Shown here: in pieces, positions 1-7,924 of the stretch | Layout of the letters: each line of letters opens with the position of its first letter | How positions within the stretch are numbered: the stretch's first letter is position 1 | From: Polaribacter aestuariivivens | Lineage (GTDB): Bacteria > Bacteroidota > Bacteroidia > Flavobacteriales > Flavobacteriaceae | Length of the DNA stretch: 64,000 nucleotides | Assembly (NCBI RefSeq): GCF_005885675.1 | Contig: NZ_VANR01000001.1 | Span: 620,001 to 684,000, forward strand | Direction: 5' to 3' | Made by a program: the position numbers and the translations under genes | The notes under the pieces: model-generated | What the model was told of the DNA's origin: nothing | The model's database searches: none | The model's input: only the letters and a program-made list of their open reading frames with translations

Positions 1-239
1 ACGGTTTTTTGTTTTTATGACAAAAAAACAAGAGTTGAAAAAAATTCAACTCTTGTTTTAATAATCTATAAATCCCCCAATTTATGATTATCTTATTGTA
101 CTACTATAACCTATTATAAAAAATTATAACTCTTTAAGAATTACACTACAAATAAAAGATTTCCTTTTTAGATTGAGATTTATTTTCGATGAAAGAAATA
201 AAACAATAGTTGAATAGTTTGGAATTGAAGATTAACGAA
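1..239. other. Non-coding left edge, 3' flank of the LytTR gene
   Basis: I see no gene here. The stretch contains a strong hairpin near its left end (28-56) and otherwise AT-rich sequence with one G-run on the minus strand (72-77, reading GGGGGA). It lies downstream of the minus-strand regulator ending at 240, so it probably forms a long 3' untranslated region of that transcript ending at the hairpin. Confidence 0.5.
22..60 (-). terminator. Bidirectional intrinsic terminator
   Basis: A perfect 12-bp stem (ACAAGAGTTGAA at 28-39 pairing with 45-56) with a 5-base loop. It is followed by TTTT on the plus strand and by seven T on the minus strand. The longer T-run favours termination of minus-strand transcripts coming from the LytTR gene; it could also end a plus-strand gene left of the window. 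Confidence 0.7.
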
Positions 240-935
240 CTATAGCAAATTCAGTTTTTCTATAAGAGCACTTTTATGTGATCTGCTTATTGGAATTACA
301 TGTTTTTGTATCAACACAGAATTGTCTTGAATATCAATTATTTTATCTGTATTAATAATATAAGATCTATGAATTCTCATAAAGGTATTAGATGGTAATT
401 TTTTGTCAACTTTTTTTAATGTAGAATGTACTATAAAATTTTTCTTTTCTGTTTTTATATTTATATAATCACCTTTTGCTTCAATTAATAAAATTTCTGG
501 AATATTTATTTTAATTAATCTCTTATCGACATTTACAAATATATAATCTTGATTTTCTGTTTTTAAATTCTCTTTATTTGTCTTGTTTTTAATTTTAGAC
601 AGCTTTTCTATAGACTTCAAAAAACGATTTAACTTTATTGGTTTTAATAAATAATCTACTACAGAGTCATATTCAAAAGCTTCTAGTGCAAATTCTTTAT
701 CGGAAGTAGTAAGAATTATTTTTGGTGACGTTTTTAATGTTTTTATAAAGTCAAACCCTGAAAAAGTTGGCATATGAATGTCTAAAAAAACGATTTCCAC
801 TGTATTTGAATTCAAATATTTTATAGCATCTATAGCAGAAGAGAACTCTTCTTTAACCAATAATTCTGTTTGTTTACAAAGCTGCTTTATTACCAATCTT
901 GCAGTGGCGTCATCATCAACAATTATACAATTCAT
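240..935 (-). CDS. LytTR-family response regulator
   Basis: A 231-residue two-domain regulator. The receiver domain (1-120) has the acidic pocket DDD at 7-9, phospho-acceptor Asp52 in FLDIHMP, Thr77 and Lys98 in LLKPIK. The LytTR DNA-binding domain spans about 130-228 and carries the family signature MRIHRSYIIN. It lies 12 nt downstream of an HPt gene and an Lrp-type gene on the same strand, so the three may be cotranscribed. No histidine kinase is adjacent; the HPt protein may supply the phosphate. LytTR regulators usually bind pairs of short direct repeats about two helical turns apart. The target genes cannot be told from sequence. Confidence 0.92.
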   Translation of the reverse strand: MNCIIVDDDATARLVIKQLCKQTELLVKEEFSSAIDAIKYLNSNTVEIVFLDIHMPTFSGFDFIKTLKTSPKIILTTSDKEFALEAFEYDSVVDYLLKPIKLNRFLKSIEKLSKIKNKTNKENLKTENQDYIFVNVDKRLIKINIPEILLIEAKGDYINIKTEKKNFIVHSTLKKVDKKLPSNTFMRIHRSYIINTDKIIDIQDNSVLIQKHVIPISRSHKSALIEKLNLL

Positions 936-947
936 AACTTTGGATAC

Positions 948-1265
948 TTATTTAGTATTTAAATATACATTAATTCTATTTAAAACATCTACAAATTTGT
1001 TGTATTGTTCTAAATCTCCATTTTTTATATTTCGTTCTAATTCAGAAGCTAATTCAAAACTTTTTTTCATCCCAAGCATGCTAATTTTGTGCTTTATTTT
1101 GTGAATATCTAATGAGACTTGTTCGAAATTATTATTTTCAAAATTTTTTTTTAGTGTGAGAAATTCTAACGGAAATTCAGCTTTTAAAATTGATAGCATT
1201 GAAGCCTCAAAATCTTTATCTCCTCCTGAAATTTCACGTACGTAATTTAAATTGGGAGTTTCCAT
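948..1265 (-). CDS. HPt (histidine phosphotransfer) domain protein
   Basis: A 105-residue all-helical single-domain protein. The segment IHKIKHKISMLG at 54-65 matches the HPt core H-x-x-K-x(6)-LG; His55 is the likely phospho-acceptor and Lys58 the conserved lysine. HPt proteins shuttle phosphate between receiver domains in phosphorelays, typically from a hybrid kinase to a final regulator. The gene sits 1 nt after the Lrp-type gene and 12 nt before the LytTR regulator, so the likely partner is that regulator. No hybrid kinase is visible nearby. The family call rests on the motif and size. Confidence 0.8.
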   Translation of the reverse strand: METPNLNYVREISGGDKDFEASMLSILKAEFPLEFLTLKKNFENNNFEQVSLDIHKIKHKISMLGMKKSFELASELERNIKNGDLEQYNKFVDVLNRINVYLNTK

Positions 1266-1266
1266 A

Positions 1267-1716
1267 TTAGATAGAAATTTGACGCTTTATTTGTTGATTC
1301 AAAGAAATTAAGGTTTCTGTTCTAGAAATACCTTTAATCGTTTGAATATTATTTTGTAAAATATCTAATAAGTGATCGTTACTTTTACAAAGTATTTTGA
1401 TAAAAATAGGATAATTACCAGTTGTGAAATGACTTTCTACTACTTCTGGAATATTTTTTATTTTTTTTACAATTACTGATGTTTCGCTAGTTGCGTTTAT
1501 GAAAATTCCTACAAATGCGGTTGTTGTATATCCTAAAGATTTAGGATTTAAAATCATTTTATAACCTTCTATCAGCTTAGATTTTTCTAACTTTTTCAGC
1601 CTTTGATGAATGGCTGCTCCAGAAATTCCGACTTCTCTAGCAATGCTTAAAACTGGTGTACGAGCATCTTTTGTGAGGGTTTTTATAATTATCTTGTCTA
1701 TTCCGTCAATTTTCAT
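1267..1716 (-). CDS. Lrp/AsnC-family transcriptional regulator
   Basis: A 149-residue regulator with an N-terminal winged helix (about 5-60; recognition region ISGAAIHQRLKKLEKSKLI) and a C-terminal RAM domain (about 65-145) of the ligand-binding, oligomer-forming type. Length is normal for the family, whose members respond to amino acids and bend DNA. It is the first gene of a possible Lrp-HPt-LytTR operon with nearly no gaps. The hairpin at 1740-1773 just upstream is best read as the accC terminator, though its near-perfect symmetry could also suit a dimeric regulator. Confidence 0.92.
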   Translation of the reverse strand: MKIDGIDKIIIKTLTKDARTPVLSIAREVGISGAAIHQRLKKLEKSKLIEGYKMILNPKSLGYTTTAFVGIFINATSETSVIVKKIKNIPEVVESHFTTGNYPIFIKILCKSNDHLLDILQNNIQTIKGISRTETLISLNQQIKRQISI

Positions 1717-1739
1717 TTTGCATTTATTTTGTATAAAGG

Positions 1740-1773
1740 TAAAAAAATAGAGAACACAAATTGTATTCTCTAT
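1740..1773 (-). terminator. Terminator of the fabH-accB-accC genes
   Basis: On the minus strand two 13-base arms (1747-1759 and 1761-1773, one mismatch) form a stem followed by seven T. It stands 27 nt after the accC stop codon and just before the Lrp-type gene. Confidence 0.75.
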
Positions 1774-1799
1774 CTTTCATAATAATATAAAAAACTAAA

Positions 1800-3140
1800 T
1801 TATGGCTTTATTACAAAATCTTCCATAAATTTAGTTGTATAATTTCCGGAAACATAATCTGGATGATCCATTAATTGCCTGTGGAAAGGCACTGTAGTTT
1901 TTACACCTTCAATAACAAATTCATCTAATGCTCTTTTCATTTTATTTATTGCTTCTTCTCTTGTTTGAGCAGTTACAATAAGTTTTGCAATCATAGAGTC
2001 ATAGTTTGGTGGAATCATATAACCTGCGTACACATGCGTATCCATTCTTACTCCATGACCTCCAGGTGTATGTAATGTTGTAATTTTTCCTGGTGCAGGT
2101 CTAAAATTATTGTGCGGATCTTCTGCATTAATTCTACACTCTATAGAATGTAATTGTGGATAGTAATTTTTACCTGAAATAGGCACTCCAGCAGCTACCA
2201 AAATTTGTTCGCGAATTAAATCGTAATTAACAACTTCTTCAGTAATTGGGTGTTCTACTTGAATTCGAGTATTCATTTCCATAAAGTAGAAATTTCTGTG
2301 TTTATCAACTAAAAACTCTACTGTACCTGCGCCTTCATATTTTATGAATTCTGCCGCTTTTACAGCTGCATTACCCATAGCTTCTCTTAATTCATCTGTC
2401 ATAAATGGAGAAGGAGTTTCTTCTGTTAACTTTTGGTGACGTCTTTGAACAGAACAATCTCTTTCAGATAAATGACAAGCTTTTCCGTAAGAATCTCCAA
2501 CGATTTGAATTTCTATATGCCTTGGCTCTTCTATAAGCTTTTCCATATACATATCGTTGTTACCAAAAGCTGCTTTAGATTCTTGTCTTGCAGAATCCCA
2601 AGCTTCTTTTAAGTTTTCAGCTTTCCATACCGCTCTCATTCCTTTTCCACCTCCACCTGCAGAGGCTTTTAGCATTACTGGGTAACCTGTTTCTTTTGCT
2701 AACTTTTCACATTCTTCAAAATCAGATATTACACCTTCACTTCCAGGAACACATGGCACACCAGCAGCTTTCATAGTAGCTTTTGCGTTTGCTTTGTCTC
2801 CCATTTGATCTATCATATCACCAGTTGCTCCAATAAACTTGATATTGTGTTCTTCACAAAGTCTAGAAAATTTAGCGTTTTCTGATAAAAAACCATAACC
2901 TGGATGAATTGCGTCTGCATTTGTGATTTCTGCAGCTGCAATAATATTTGGCATTTTTAAATATGATTCTGAACTTGCTGGTGGACCAATACAAACTGCT
3001 TCATCTGCAAACCTTACATGCAAACTTTCGGCATCTGCAGTAGAATATACTGCTACAGTTTTGATACCCATTTCTTTACAGGTTCTAATTACACGTAAAG
3101 CAATTTCACCTCTATTGGCAATTAATATTTTTTTAAACAT
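1800..3140 (-). CDS. accC: Biotin carboxylase subunit of acetyl-CoA carboxylase
   Basis: A 446-residue protein, close to the usual 450. It carboxylates biotin on AccB using ATP and bicarbonate, the first half-reaction of malonyl-CoA synthesis. Order: N-terminal biotin carboxylase domain beginning [23 protein letters not shown]-grasp with the glycine-rich loop [11 protein letters not shown] near 160-170, catalytic stretch [16 protein letters not shown] near 290, and a C-terminal cap domain. It lies 83 nt after accB on the same strand, with fabH further upstream, a coherent block for starting fatty-acid synthesis. The gap to accB holds short tandem repeats but no terminator. Confidence 0.97.
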   Translation of the reverse strand: MFKKILIANRGEIALRVIRTCKEMGIKTVAVYSTADAESLHVRFADEAVCIGPPASSESYLKMPNIIAAAEITNADAIHPGYGFLSENAKFSRLCEEHNIKFIGATGDMIDQMGDKANAKATMKAAGVPCVPGSEGVISDFEECEKLAKETGYPVMLKASAGGGGKGMRAVWKAENLKEAWDSARQESKAAFGNNDMYMEKLIEEPRHIEIQIVGDSYGKACHLSERDCSVQRRHQKLTEETPSPFMTDELREAMGNAAVKAAEFIKYEGAGTVEFLVDKHRNFYFMEMNTRIQVEHPITEEVVNYDLIREQILVAAGVPISGKNYYPQLHSIECRINAEDPHNNFRPAPGKITTLHTPGGHGVRMDTHVYAGYMIPPNYDSMIAKLIVTAQTREEAINKMKRALDEFVIEGVKTTVPFHRQLMDHPDYVSGNYTTKFMEDFVIKP

Positions 3141-3146
3141 AATTTA

Positions 3147-3222
3147 AGAGTTATAAGTTATAAGTTATGAGTTATGAGTTAGAAAGTCTAAAATCTAAAC
3201 TCTAAAAATCTAAACTCTAAAT
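3147..3222. repeat. Degenerate short tandem repeats between accB and accC
   Basis: The gap contains 7-bp units of the type GTTATAA/GTTATGA repeated about five times (3149-3180), followed by two copies of a unit reading AAATCTAAACTCT (within 3190-3219). The units are imperfect and contiguous, so this is a low-complexity microsatellite-like spacer and not a CRISPR or operator array. No promoter or terminator is evident in it. Confidence 0.6.
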
Positions 3223-3223
3223 A

Positions 3224-3706
3224 TTACGACGGATCTACTAAAAATAAAGGTTGATCAAATTCTACTGGAGAAGAATCGTCTACTAATACTTTAACTATTT
3301 TACCTGATAATTCAGACTCTATTTCGTTAAATAATTTCATTGCTTCGATAACACAAACTGTATCTCCAACATTAATTTCAGAGCCTACTTCTACAAAATT
3401 TGGTTTTTCTGGAGCTGGCTTTCTATAAAATGTTCCAATAATTGGAGATTTTATAGTAATTAAGTTTGCATCAGCCTTATCATCTGCTGCTGGAGCTTCT
3501 TCTGTTTGAGGAGCTACATTTTGTGGAGCCGCAACTTGTTGCATTGGCACAGCTTGTTGCATTGGTGCTGCTTGTACAATTGTAGTTTCCGTTTTGTCTG
3601 AACCTGTTCTAATTGTAATTTTTACATCTTCCATTTCTAACTTTACCTCGCTAGCGCCAGATTTAGCTACAAATTTTATAAGATTTTGAATTTCTTTAAT
3701 ATCCAT
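3224..3706 (-). CDS. accB: Biotin carboxyl carrier protein of acetyl-CoA carboxylase
   Basis: A 160-residue BCCP. The N-terminal region (1-40) is followed by a flexible Ala/Pro/Gln-rich linker (about 45-80, with MQQ repeats) and a C-terminal biotinyl domain (82-160). The biotinylation motif EAMKLFNEI places the target lysine at Lys124. It carries biotin between AccC and the carboxyltransferase, whose genes accA and accD are not in this window. It lies 26 nt after fabH and before accC. Assignment is firm from motif, length and context. Confidence 0.97.
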   Translation of the reverse strand: MDIKEIQNLIKFVAKSGASEVKLEMEDVKITIRTGSDKTETTIVQAAPMQQAVPMQQVAAPQNVAPQTEEAPAADDKADANLITIKSPIIGTFYRKPAPEKPNFVEVGSEINVGDTVCVIEAMKLFNEIESELSGKIVKVLVDDSSPVEFDQPLFLVDPS

Positions 3707-3732
3707 TTTTCTTATTGTTTAGTTGTTTGTAT

Positions 3733-4728
3733 TTATGAGTTGTATGCCCATTTTAAGTATGCAGCTCCCCAAGTGAAACCTCCACCAAATGCGGCAAAAA
3801 TTAAATTATCTCCTTTTTTTAGTTCTTTTTCATAATCTGCTAATAACAAAGGTAATGTTGCGGAAGTTGTGTTTCCATATCTATGAATATTCATCATTAC
3901 TTTTTCTGATGATACTCCTACTCTGTTTGCTGTAGCTTCAATAATTCTTTTGTTTGCTTGATGTGCTACCAACCATTGTATTTCTGGTTCTGTAAGATTA
4001 TTTCTTATAAGCATTTTTTCTGCAACATCTGCCATATTAGAAACAGCATATTTAAAAACTGTTTTACCTTCTTGATATACAAAATGCTTTTTTTCTTTTA
4101 CAGTTTCAATTGTTGCTGGCATGATAGAGCCTCCAGCTTCGATTCTTAAAAAGTCTCTTCCAATTCCATCACTTCTTAAATACTCATCTTGTAAACCTAA
4201 ACCTTCTGAGTTTGGTTCAAACAAAACTGCTCCTGCTCCATCTCCAAAAATAATACAAGTAGCTCTATCTTTATAATCTATAATTGAAGACATTTTATCT
4301 GCTCCTATTAATAATACTTTTTTGTATCTACCAGATTCAATATAACTTGAAGCTGTAGACATACCATATAAAAAGCTAGAACATGCTGCTTGTAAATCGT
4401 AACCAAAAGCATTTATTGCACCTATTTCTGTTGCTACATATGCTGCTGTTGAGGCTACTGGTAAATCTGGTGTTGCAGTTGCAACAATTACTAAATCTAT
4501 TTCTTCTGGGTTAATATTTGATTTTTTTATCAAATCTTCAGAAGCTTTAATAGCCATATAAGAAGTACCTAAACCTTCTCCTTTTAGTATCCTTCTTTCT
4601 TTTATTCCAGTTCTTGTTGTAATCCACTCATCGTTAGTATCTACAAAACTTTCTAACTCTTTATTTGTTAAAACGTATTCTGGAACATACTTTCCAACAG
4701 CTGAAATTGCTGCAGTGATTTTAGTCAT
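3733..4728 (-). CDS. fabH: 3-oxoacyl-[acyl-carrier-protein] synthase III
   Basis: A 331-residue ketosynthase that condenses a short acyl-CoA primer with malonyl-ACP to begin fatty-acid synthesis. The catalytic triad is visible: Cys116 in AACSSFLYG, His256 in VAHQANK and Asn286 in YGNTTSA. The length is typical. In branched-chain-rich Bacteroidota, FabH often accepts branched primers, but specificity is not readable here. It is followed by accB and accC on the same strand. A terminator at 4835-4863 separates it from rpmF, so it probably has its own promoter in 4729-4834. Confidence 0.97.
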   Translation of the reverse strand: MTKITAAISAVGKYVPEYVLTNKELESFVDTNDEWITTRTGIKERRILKGEGLGTSYMAIKASEDLIKKSNINPEEIDLVIVATATPDLPVASTAAYVATEIGAINAFGYDLQAACSSFLYGMSTASSYIESGRYKKVLLIGADKMSSIIDYKDRATCIIFGDGAGAVLFEPNSEGLGLQDEYLRSDGIGRDFLRIEAGGSIMPATIETVKEKKHFVYQEGKTVFKYAVSNMADVAEKMLIRNNLTEPEIQWLVAHQANKRIIEATANRVGVSSEKVMMNIHRYGNTTSATLPLLLADYEKELKKGDNLIFAAFGGGFTWGAAYLKWAYNS

Positions 4729-4834
4729 AATTTTTGTTTGTTATCCAAATGTTAAGGAACTTCAAAGTAATGAAAATATTTTCACTTTTAGGTAAAAAAG
4801 TTATCAAAAACCATGAAATCTAGTATAAAAACGC

Positions 4835-4863
4835 AAAAAAACCCTCAATATTGAGGGTTTTTT
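4835..4863 (-). terminator. Terminator after yceD-rpmF
   Basis: A symmetrical stem AAAACCCTCAAT/ATTGAGGGTTTT with a T-run on either side. It stands 18 nt past the rpmF stop codon on the minus strand and ahead of fabH. Confidence 0.85.
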
Positions 4864-4881
4864 ATATAAAATAAAAATTTT

Positions 4882-5076
4882 TTATGCTTCTGCTGCTGCA
4901 GACTCTAATACTACTTGACCTCTGTAGTATAATTTACCTTCATGCCAGTGAGCTCTGTGGTATAAGTGTGCTTCACCAGTTGTTGGGTCTGTAGCTATCT
5001 GTTGTGCAGATGCTTTATAATGTGTTCTCCTTTTATCTCTTCTTGTTTTGGATATTTTTCTTTTAGGATGTGCCAT
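4882..5076 (-). CDS. rpmF: 50S ribosomal protein L32
   Basis: A 64-residue basic protein beginning [17 protein letters not shown], the L32 signature. It contains no cysteine, so it is the zinc-independent form. The C-terminus ends in an Ala/Glu-rich tail. It follows the yceD-like gene with a 1-nt gap, the usual bacterial pairing, and precedes fabH after a terminator. Confidence 0.97.
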   Translation of the reverse strand: MAHPKRKISKTRRDKRRTHYKASAQQIATDPTTGEAHLYHRAHWHEGKLYYRGQVVLESAAAEA

Positions 5077-5077
5077 T

Positions 5078-5614
5078 TTATGTCTTTTTATCTGTTATTA
5101 AATTCTTTAATTTATCCCATCTTGGGTCTGTTGTTTCAACAGTTTTTACTTTTTTTATTTGTAATTCTTTTAATTTTTTTAATGCTTCAGATTCCATTGT
5201 ACCATCAATAACTTTTGGATGTACTCTTTTGTTTGGAACTGCCAACACAATCATTTCATAAATAAACTGTGCTACATTAAATTGATACGCTTCATGAGGT
5301 AATATTAAAATTTCTTCATTATCATCATTATATTCTGGCCCAAACTTAACAACTAATGGTAATACTGATGTTATTTTTTGGTCAAACATTTCGTTTGTTA
5401 CGTCACAAGGAACATTTACAGTTCCTTCAGCTGTAAAAACAAGTTCAAATAAAGTACTTTTTTTTACAAATTCTAATGTTACATTTACTGATGATTTTTC
5501 AAAATCCTCATAATTAAATTTACTAAAGAACGTATTATCAATCTTGTATTCAAATATATGTTTACCTTCTTTTAATCCTACAAACGATATGTTGAATTGT
5601 TTTAAGTCTTTCAT
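5078..5614 (-). CDS. YceD/DUF177 family protein
   Basis: A 178-residue protein from the second possible ATG ([14 protein letters not shown]); the ATG two codons earlier (5620) is an alternative, but homologues usually begin MKDL. DUF177/YceD proteins are encoded directly before rpmF in most bacteria and have been tied to rRNA or ribosome maturation; the exact role is not settled. C-terminal residues include the typical [12 protein letters not shown] segment. The promoter at 5637-5666 drives this gene and rpmF with a leader of only about 20 nt. Confidence 0.88.
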   Translation of the reverse strand: MKDLKQFNISFVGLKEGKHIFEYKIDNTFFSKFNYEDFEKSSVNVTLEFVKKSTLFELVFTAEGTVNVPCDVTNEMFDQKITSVLPLVVKFGPEYNDDNEEILILPHEAYQFNVAQFIYEMIVLAVPNKRVHPKVIDGTMESEALKKLKELQIKKVKTVETTDPRWDKLKNLITDKKT

Positions 5615-5636
5615 TACCATACATCAATTGAGCGTG

Positions 5637-5666
5637 CAAAGATATAAAAAAATGTTTTCATACAAT
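5637..5666 (-). promoter_or_regulatory. Promoter of yceD-rpmF
   Basis: On the minus strand ATTG (5663-5666), 18-bp spacer, then TATCTTTG (5637-5644), matching the Bacteroidota -33/-7 consensus. The -7 box is followed by CACGCTC, unusually GC-rich for this window. Confidence 0.65.
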
Positions 5667-5770
5667 CTTTTCTTTCAAAAAAAGAATTTAATTAATAGTA
5701 AAAACTTTTTTATGGTTAAATACCCCCACCTTCATTCTTTGTATTTACAGTTTTAAATTAGAAAAATTTA

Positions 5771-6805
5771 TTATTTTATTGGTAATACATTTTGGGTGAG
5801 TTCTACATGTTCGTTTCTATTTCTAAAAATTTGAATTGCTGCAAATAAAGCTTCTTTAAAAGAAGATGAATTAGCTAAGTTTTTTCCTGCAATGTCAAAA
5901 CCTGTTCCATGATCTGGAGAAGTTCTTATTTTGTTTAAACCTGCTGTAAAGTTTACACCATTTCCAAAAGAAAGTGCTTTAAAGGGAGCTAAACCCTGAT
6001 CGTGATAGGTTGCTAAAACACCATCAAATTGTTTGTAAGTTTCTGAACCAAAAAAACCATCTGCAGCATAAGGCCCAAAAACGAGTTTTCCTGTTTTTTT
6101 AATTTCATTAATAGTAGGTGTTATGATTTCATCATCTTCTTTTCCTATAACCCCCTTATCACCACAATGAGGATTTAAACCTAAAACTGCGATTTTTGGT
6201 TTGCTAATTCCAAAATCCTTTTTTAAAGATACATGCATTACTTCAACTTTAGTTTTTATAAGTTCTGGTGTTATTGCTTCAGCAACTTTTGAAATTGGAA
6301 TGTGACCTGTTATAAGACCAATTCTTAATTTATCTGTCATTAAAATCATTAAACTTTCACCGTCTAAATTTGCTTCTAAATATTCTGTATGACCAGGGAA
6401 ATTAAATGTTTCTGATTGAATATTATCTTTATTGATAGGGGCAGTTAGCAAAACGTCTATTTTATCTTCTTTTAAATGCTCCATAGCACTTGCCAACGAT
6501 TTGGCAGCATACTCTCCTGATATTTTTGTAGACTGACCTAAATCAATAGAAACTTCTTCTTTCCAAATATTTAAAACATTAATTTTATTGTGATTAATTT
6601 GATTAACGGATGAAATTCCGTGAACTGGCATTTCTAAATTTAGTGCTTTTTTATGGTAAGAAATAACTTTAGTAGCTCCAAATAAAACCGGAGTACAAAA
6701 ATCTAACATCCTTTTATCTTCAAATGTTTTTAAAATTACTTCTATTCCAATTCCGTTTAAATCTCCAATTGAAATTCCAACAATAATTTTATCAGATTTA
6801 TCCAT
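5771..6805 (-). CDS. pdxA: 4-hydroxythreonine-4-phosphate dehydrogenase
   Basis: A 344-residue enzyme of the DXP-dependent pyridoxal 5'-phosphate pathway; it oxidises 4-phosphohydroxy-L-threonine with NAD. Metal-ligand histidines are seen in NFPGHTEYLE, LGLNPHCGDKG and ATYHDQGLAPFK. I place the start at the internal ATG (MDKSDKIIVGISIGD), because homologues start just before this strand and the 16 extra upstream residues are not conserved-looking. It is divergent from ribE, 59 nt away. TACTTTTG on the minus strand at 6841-6848 is a possible -7 box. Confidence 0.94.
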   Translation of the reverse strand: MDKSDKIIVGISIGDLNGIGIEVILKTFEDKRMLDFCTPVLFGATKVISYHKKALNLEMPVHGISSVNQINHNKINVLNIWKEEVSIDLGQSTKISGEYAAKSLASAMEHLKEDKIDVLLTAPINKDNIQSETFNFPGHTEYLEANLDGESLMILMTDKLRIGLITGHIPISKVAEAITPELIKTKVEVMHVSLKKDFGISKPKIAVLGLNPHCGDKGVIGKEDDEIITPTINEIKKTGKLVFGPYAADGFFGSETYKQFDGVLATYHDQGLAPFKALSFGNGVNFTAGLNKIRTSPDHGTGFDIAGKNLANSSSFKEALFAAIQIFRNRNEHVELTQNVLPIK

Positions 6806-6864
6806 AGTAACTCTTGTAATATTAGTATTTTTGATTTGTACAAAAGTAACCAAAATTTAGCGAA

Positions 6865-7449
6865 ATGTTTACAGGAATTATAGAAACACTTGGTGTTGTA
6901 ACAAATATCGAAAAGGAACAAGAAAATATTCACTTTACTATTAAAAGTAATATTACTAACGAGTTAAAAATTGATCAAAGTGTGGCTCACAATGGTGTTT
7001 GTTTAACTGTAGTTGCCATAAATAAAGATGAGTATACTGTTACAGCAATTAAAGAAACAATAGATAAAACAAATATTGGGTTTCTTAAAACGTCTTCGGA
7101 AGTAAACTTAGAACGTGCTATGAAATTAGGTGACAGATTGGATGGACATATTGTTCAAGGTCATGTAGACGAAACTGGAATATGTACGAATATTGAGAAT
7201 CAAAACGGAAGTACACTTTTTACATTTCAATATCATGCTGAGAAAAATAATATTACTATAGAAAAAGGTTCCATAACCGTTAACGGAGTAAGTTTAACTG
7301 TTGTAAATTCTAAAAAAAATTCTTTTAGTGTAGCAATTATACCTTATACTTTAAATAATACTTCATTTAAAACCTTAAAAATAAATGATAAAGTAAATTT
7401 AGAGTTTGACGTAATCGGAAAATATGTTGCAAGATTAACTAAAAATTAA
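6865..7449 (+). CDS. ribE: Riboflavin synthase, alpha subunit
   Basis: A 194-residue enzyme that dismutates two 6,7-dimethyl-8-ribityllumazine molecules into riboflavin. It shows two tandem lumazine-binding repeats: the first starts MFTGIIETLG and contains NGVCLTVVA; the second starts near GDRLDGHIVQGHVD and contains VNGVSLTVVN. Length and start are typical. It is divergent from pdxA and converges on the mini-protein gene, their 3' ends overlapping by 4 nt. No FMN riboswitch is visible upstream. TATTTTTG at 6826-6833 may be the -7 element. Confidence 0.96.
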   Translation: MFTGIIETLGVVTNIEKEQENIHFTIKSNITNELKIDQSVAHNGVCLTVVAINKDEYTVTAIKETIDKTNIGFLKTSSEVNLERAMKLGDRLDGHIVQGHVDETGICTNIENQNGSTLFTFQYHAEKNNITIEKGSITVNGVSLTVVNSKKNSFSVAIIPYTLNNTSFKTLKINDKVNLEFDVIGKYVARLTKN

Positions 7450-7631
7450 AAATTACTTTTTAATTTTTTTACACCATAAATAATACCGGAAAGTAAAAGC
7501 ACTATTAACCCTCCATCAACTGGAAGACCAGGTGGTGGTGGTGGTGGTACTGGTGGTGGTACAATTTGACCATTCACCATAGATGTAAAGATAAGTACTG
7601 TAAACAGTACTAATAAAAGATTTTTCTTCAT
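7446..7631 (-). CDS. PID-CTERM-like secreted mini-protein
   Basis: A 61-residue protein from the ATG preceding KKNLLLVLF. It has a signal peptide (1-22, ending MVNGQ), a short proline tract (PPPVPPPPPPG), then PVDGG, a hydrophobic segment (LIVLLLSGIIYG) and the basic end VKKLKSNF. Tripartite Pro-[IV]-Asp-Gly-Gly/membrane/basic tails match the PID-CTERM type sorting signal known in Bacteroidota, thought to be read by an exosortase. Here almost nothing lies between signal peptide and sorting tail, so the mature product would be a tiny peptide. The exosortase gene is not in the window. The ATG is preceded by six G, unlike its neighbours. Confidence 0.75.
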   Translation of the reverse strand: MKKNLLLVLFTVLIFTSMVNGQIVPPPVPPPPPPGLPVDGGLIVLLLSGIIYGVKKLKSNF

Positions 7632-7637
7632 TTTATA

Positions 7638-7703
7638 TCCCCCCAGATTAAAATTTTGAAATATATTTTGCAAATATATAATAATTAAATTAATGTTTGC
7701 AAA
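7638..7703 (-). promoter_or_regulatory. Promoter and G-rich leader of the mini-protein gene
   Basis: On the minus strand TTTG (7700-7703), 21-bp spacer, TATATTTG (7671-7678), then a leader of about 35 nt containing GGGGGG (7638-7643, within TCTGGGGGGATATAAA) seven bases before the ATG. The G-run stands where a Shine-Dalgarno would, which is rare in this phylum. Confidence 0.5.
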
Positions 7704-7746
7704 AAATTAAAATAGCCTCAAATAAATATTTTAAAATTTATACAAA

Positions 7747-7778
7747 ACAAAAAAACCTTACATTTCCGTAAGGCTTTT
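7747..7778 (-). terminator. Terminator of the tRNA gene
   Basis: On the minus strand CCTTAC/GTAAGG form a stem (7756-7761 with 7767-7772) followed by an eight-T run. It begins 16 nt after the tRNA 3' end. Confidence 0.75.
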
Positions 7779-7787
7779 AAAATAAAG

Positions 7788-7861
7788 TGGTCCCACTTGG
7801 GCTCGAACCAAGGACCACCTGATTATGAGTCAGGTGCTCTAACCAACTGAGCTATGGGACC
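7788..7861 (-). tRNA. tRNA with CAT anticodon (Ile2 or elongator Met)
   Basis: A full cloverleaf can be folded on the minus strand: 7-bp acceptor GGTCCCA/TGGGACC, D stem GCTC/GAGC, anticodon stem CCTGA/TCAGG with loop CTCATAA, variable TGGTC, T stem CTTGG/CCAAG with loop TTCGAGC. The CCA end is not encoded. CAT-anticodon tRNAs are initiator Met, elongator Met or lysidine-modified Ile2. Acceptor pairs C4-G69 and C5-G68 are those favoured by TilS, suggesting Ile2, but elongator Met is not excluded. The first base pairs with its partner, so it is not the initiator. Confidence 0.93.
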
Positions 7862-7875
7862 GAAATTATTGGGTG

Positions 7876-7908
7876 CAAATGTACTATTTATTTTAATTAT
7901 TTTGCAAC
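7876..7908 (-). promoter_or_regulatory. Promoter of the tRNA
   Basis: On the minus strand GTTG (7905-7908), 21-bp spacer, TACATTTG (7876-7883), then CACCCAA. Transcription would start a few bases before the tRNA 5' end at 7861. Confidence 0.5.
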
Positions 7909-7924
7909 AAAAAAGTAAAAATAC

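Noticed and set aside
1740..1773. Lrp-type operator upstream of the Lrp gene
   Set aside because: The palindrome is followed by seven T on the minus strand and stands just after accC, so a terminator is the simpler reading.
3147..3222. Possible CRISPR array or operator array between accB and accC
   Set aside because: The units are 7-14 bp, contiguous and degenerate, with no spacers and no cas genes.
6806..6864. FMN riboswitch upstream of ribE
   Set aside because: The gap to pdxA is only 59 nt, too short for the FMN aptamer, and no conserved aptamer sequence is seen.
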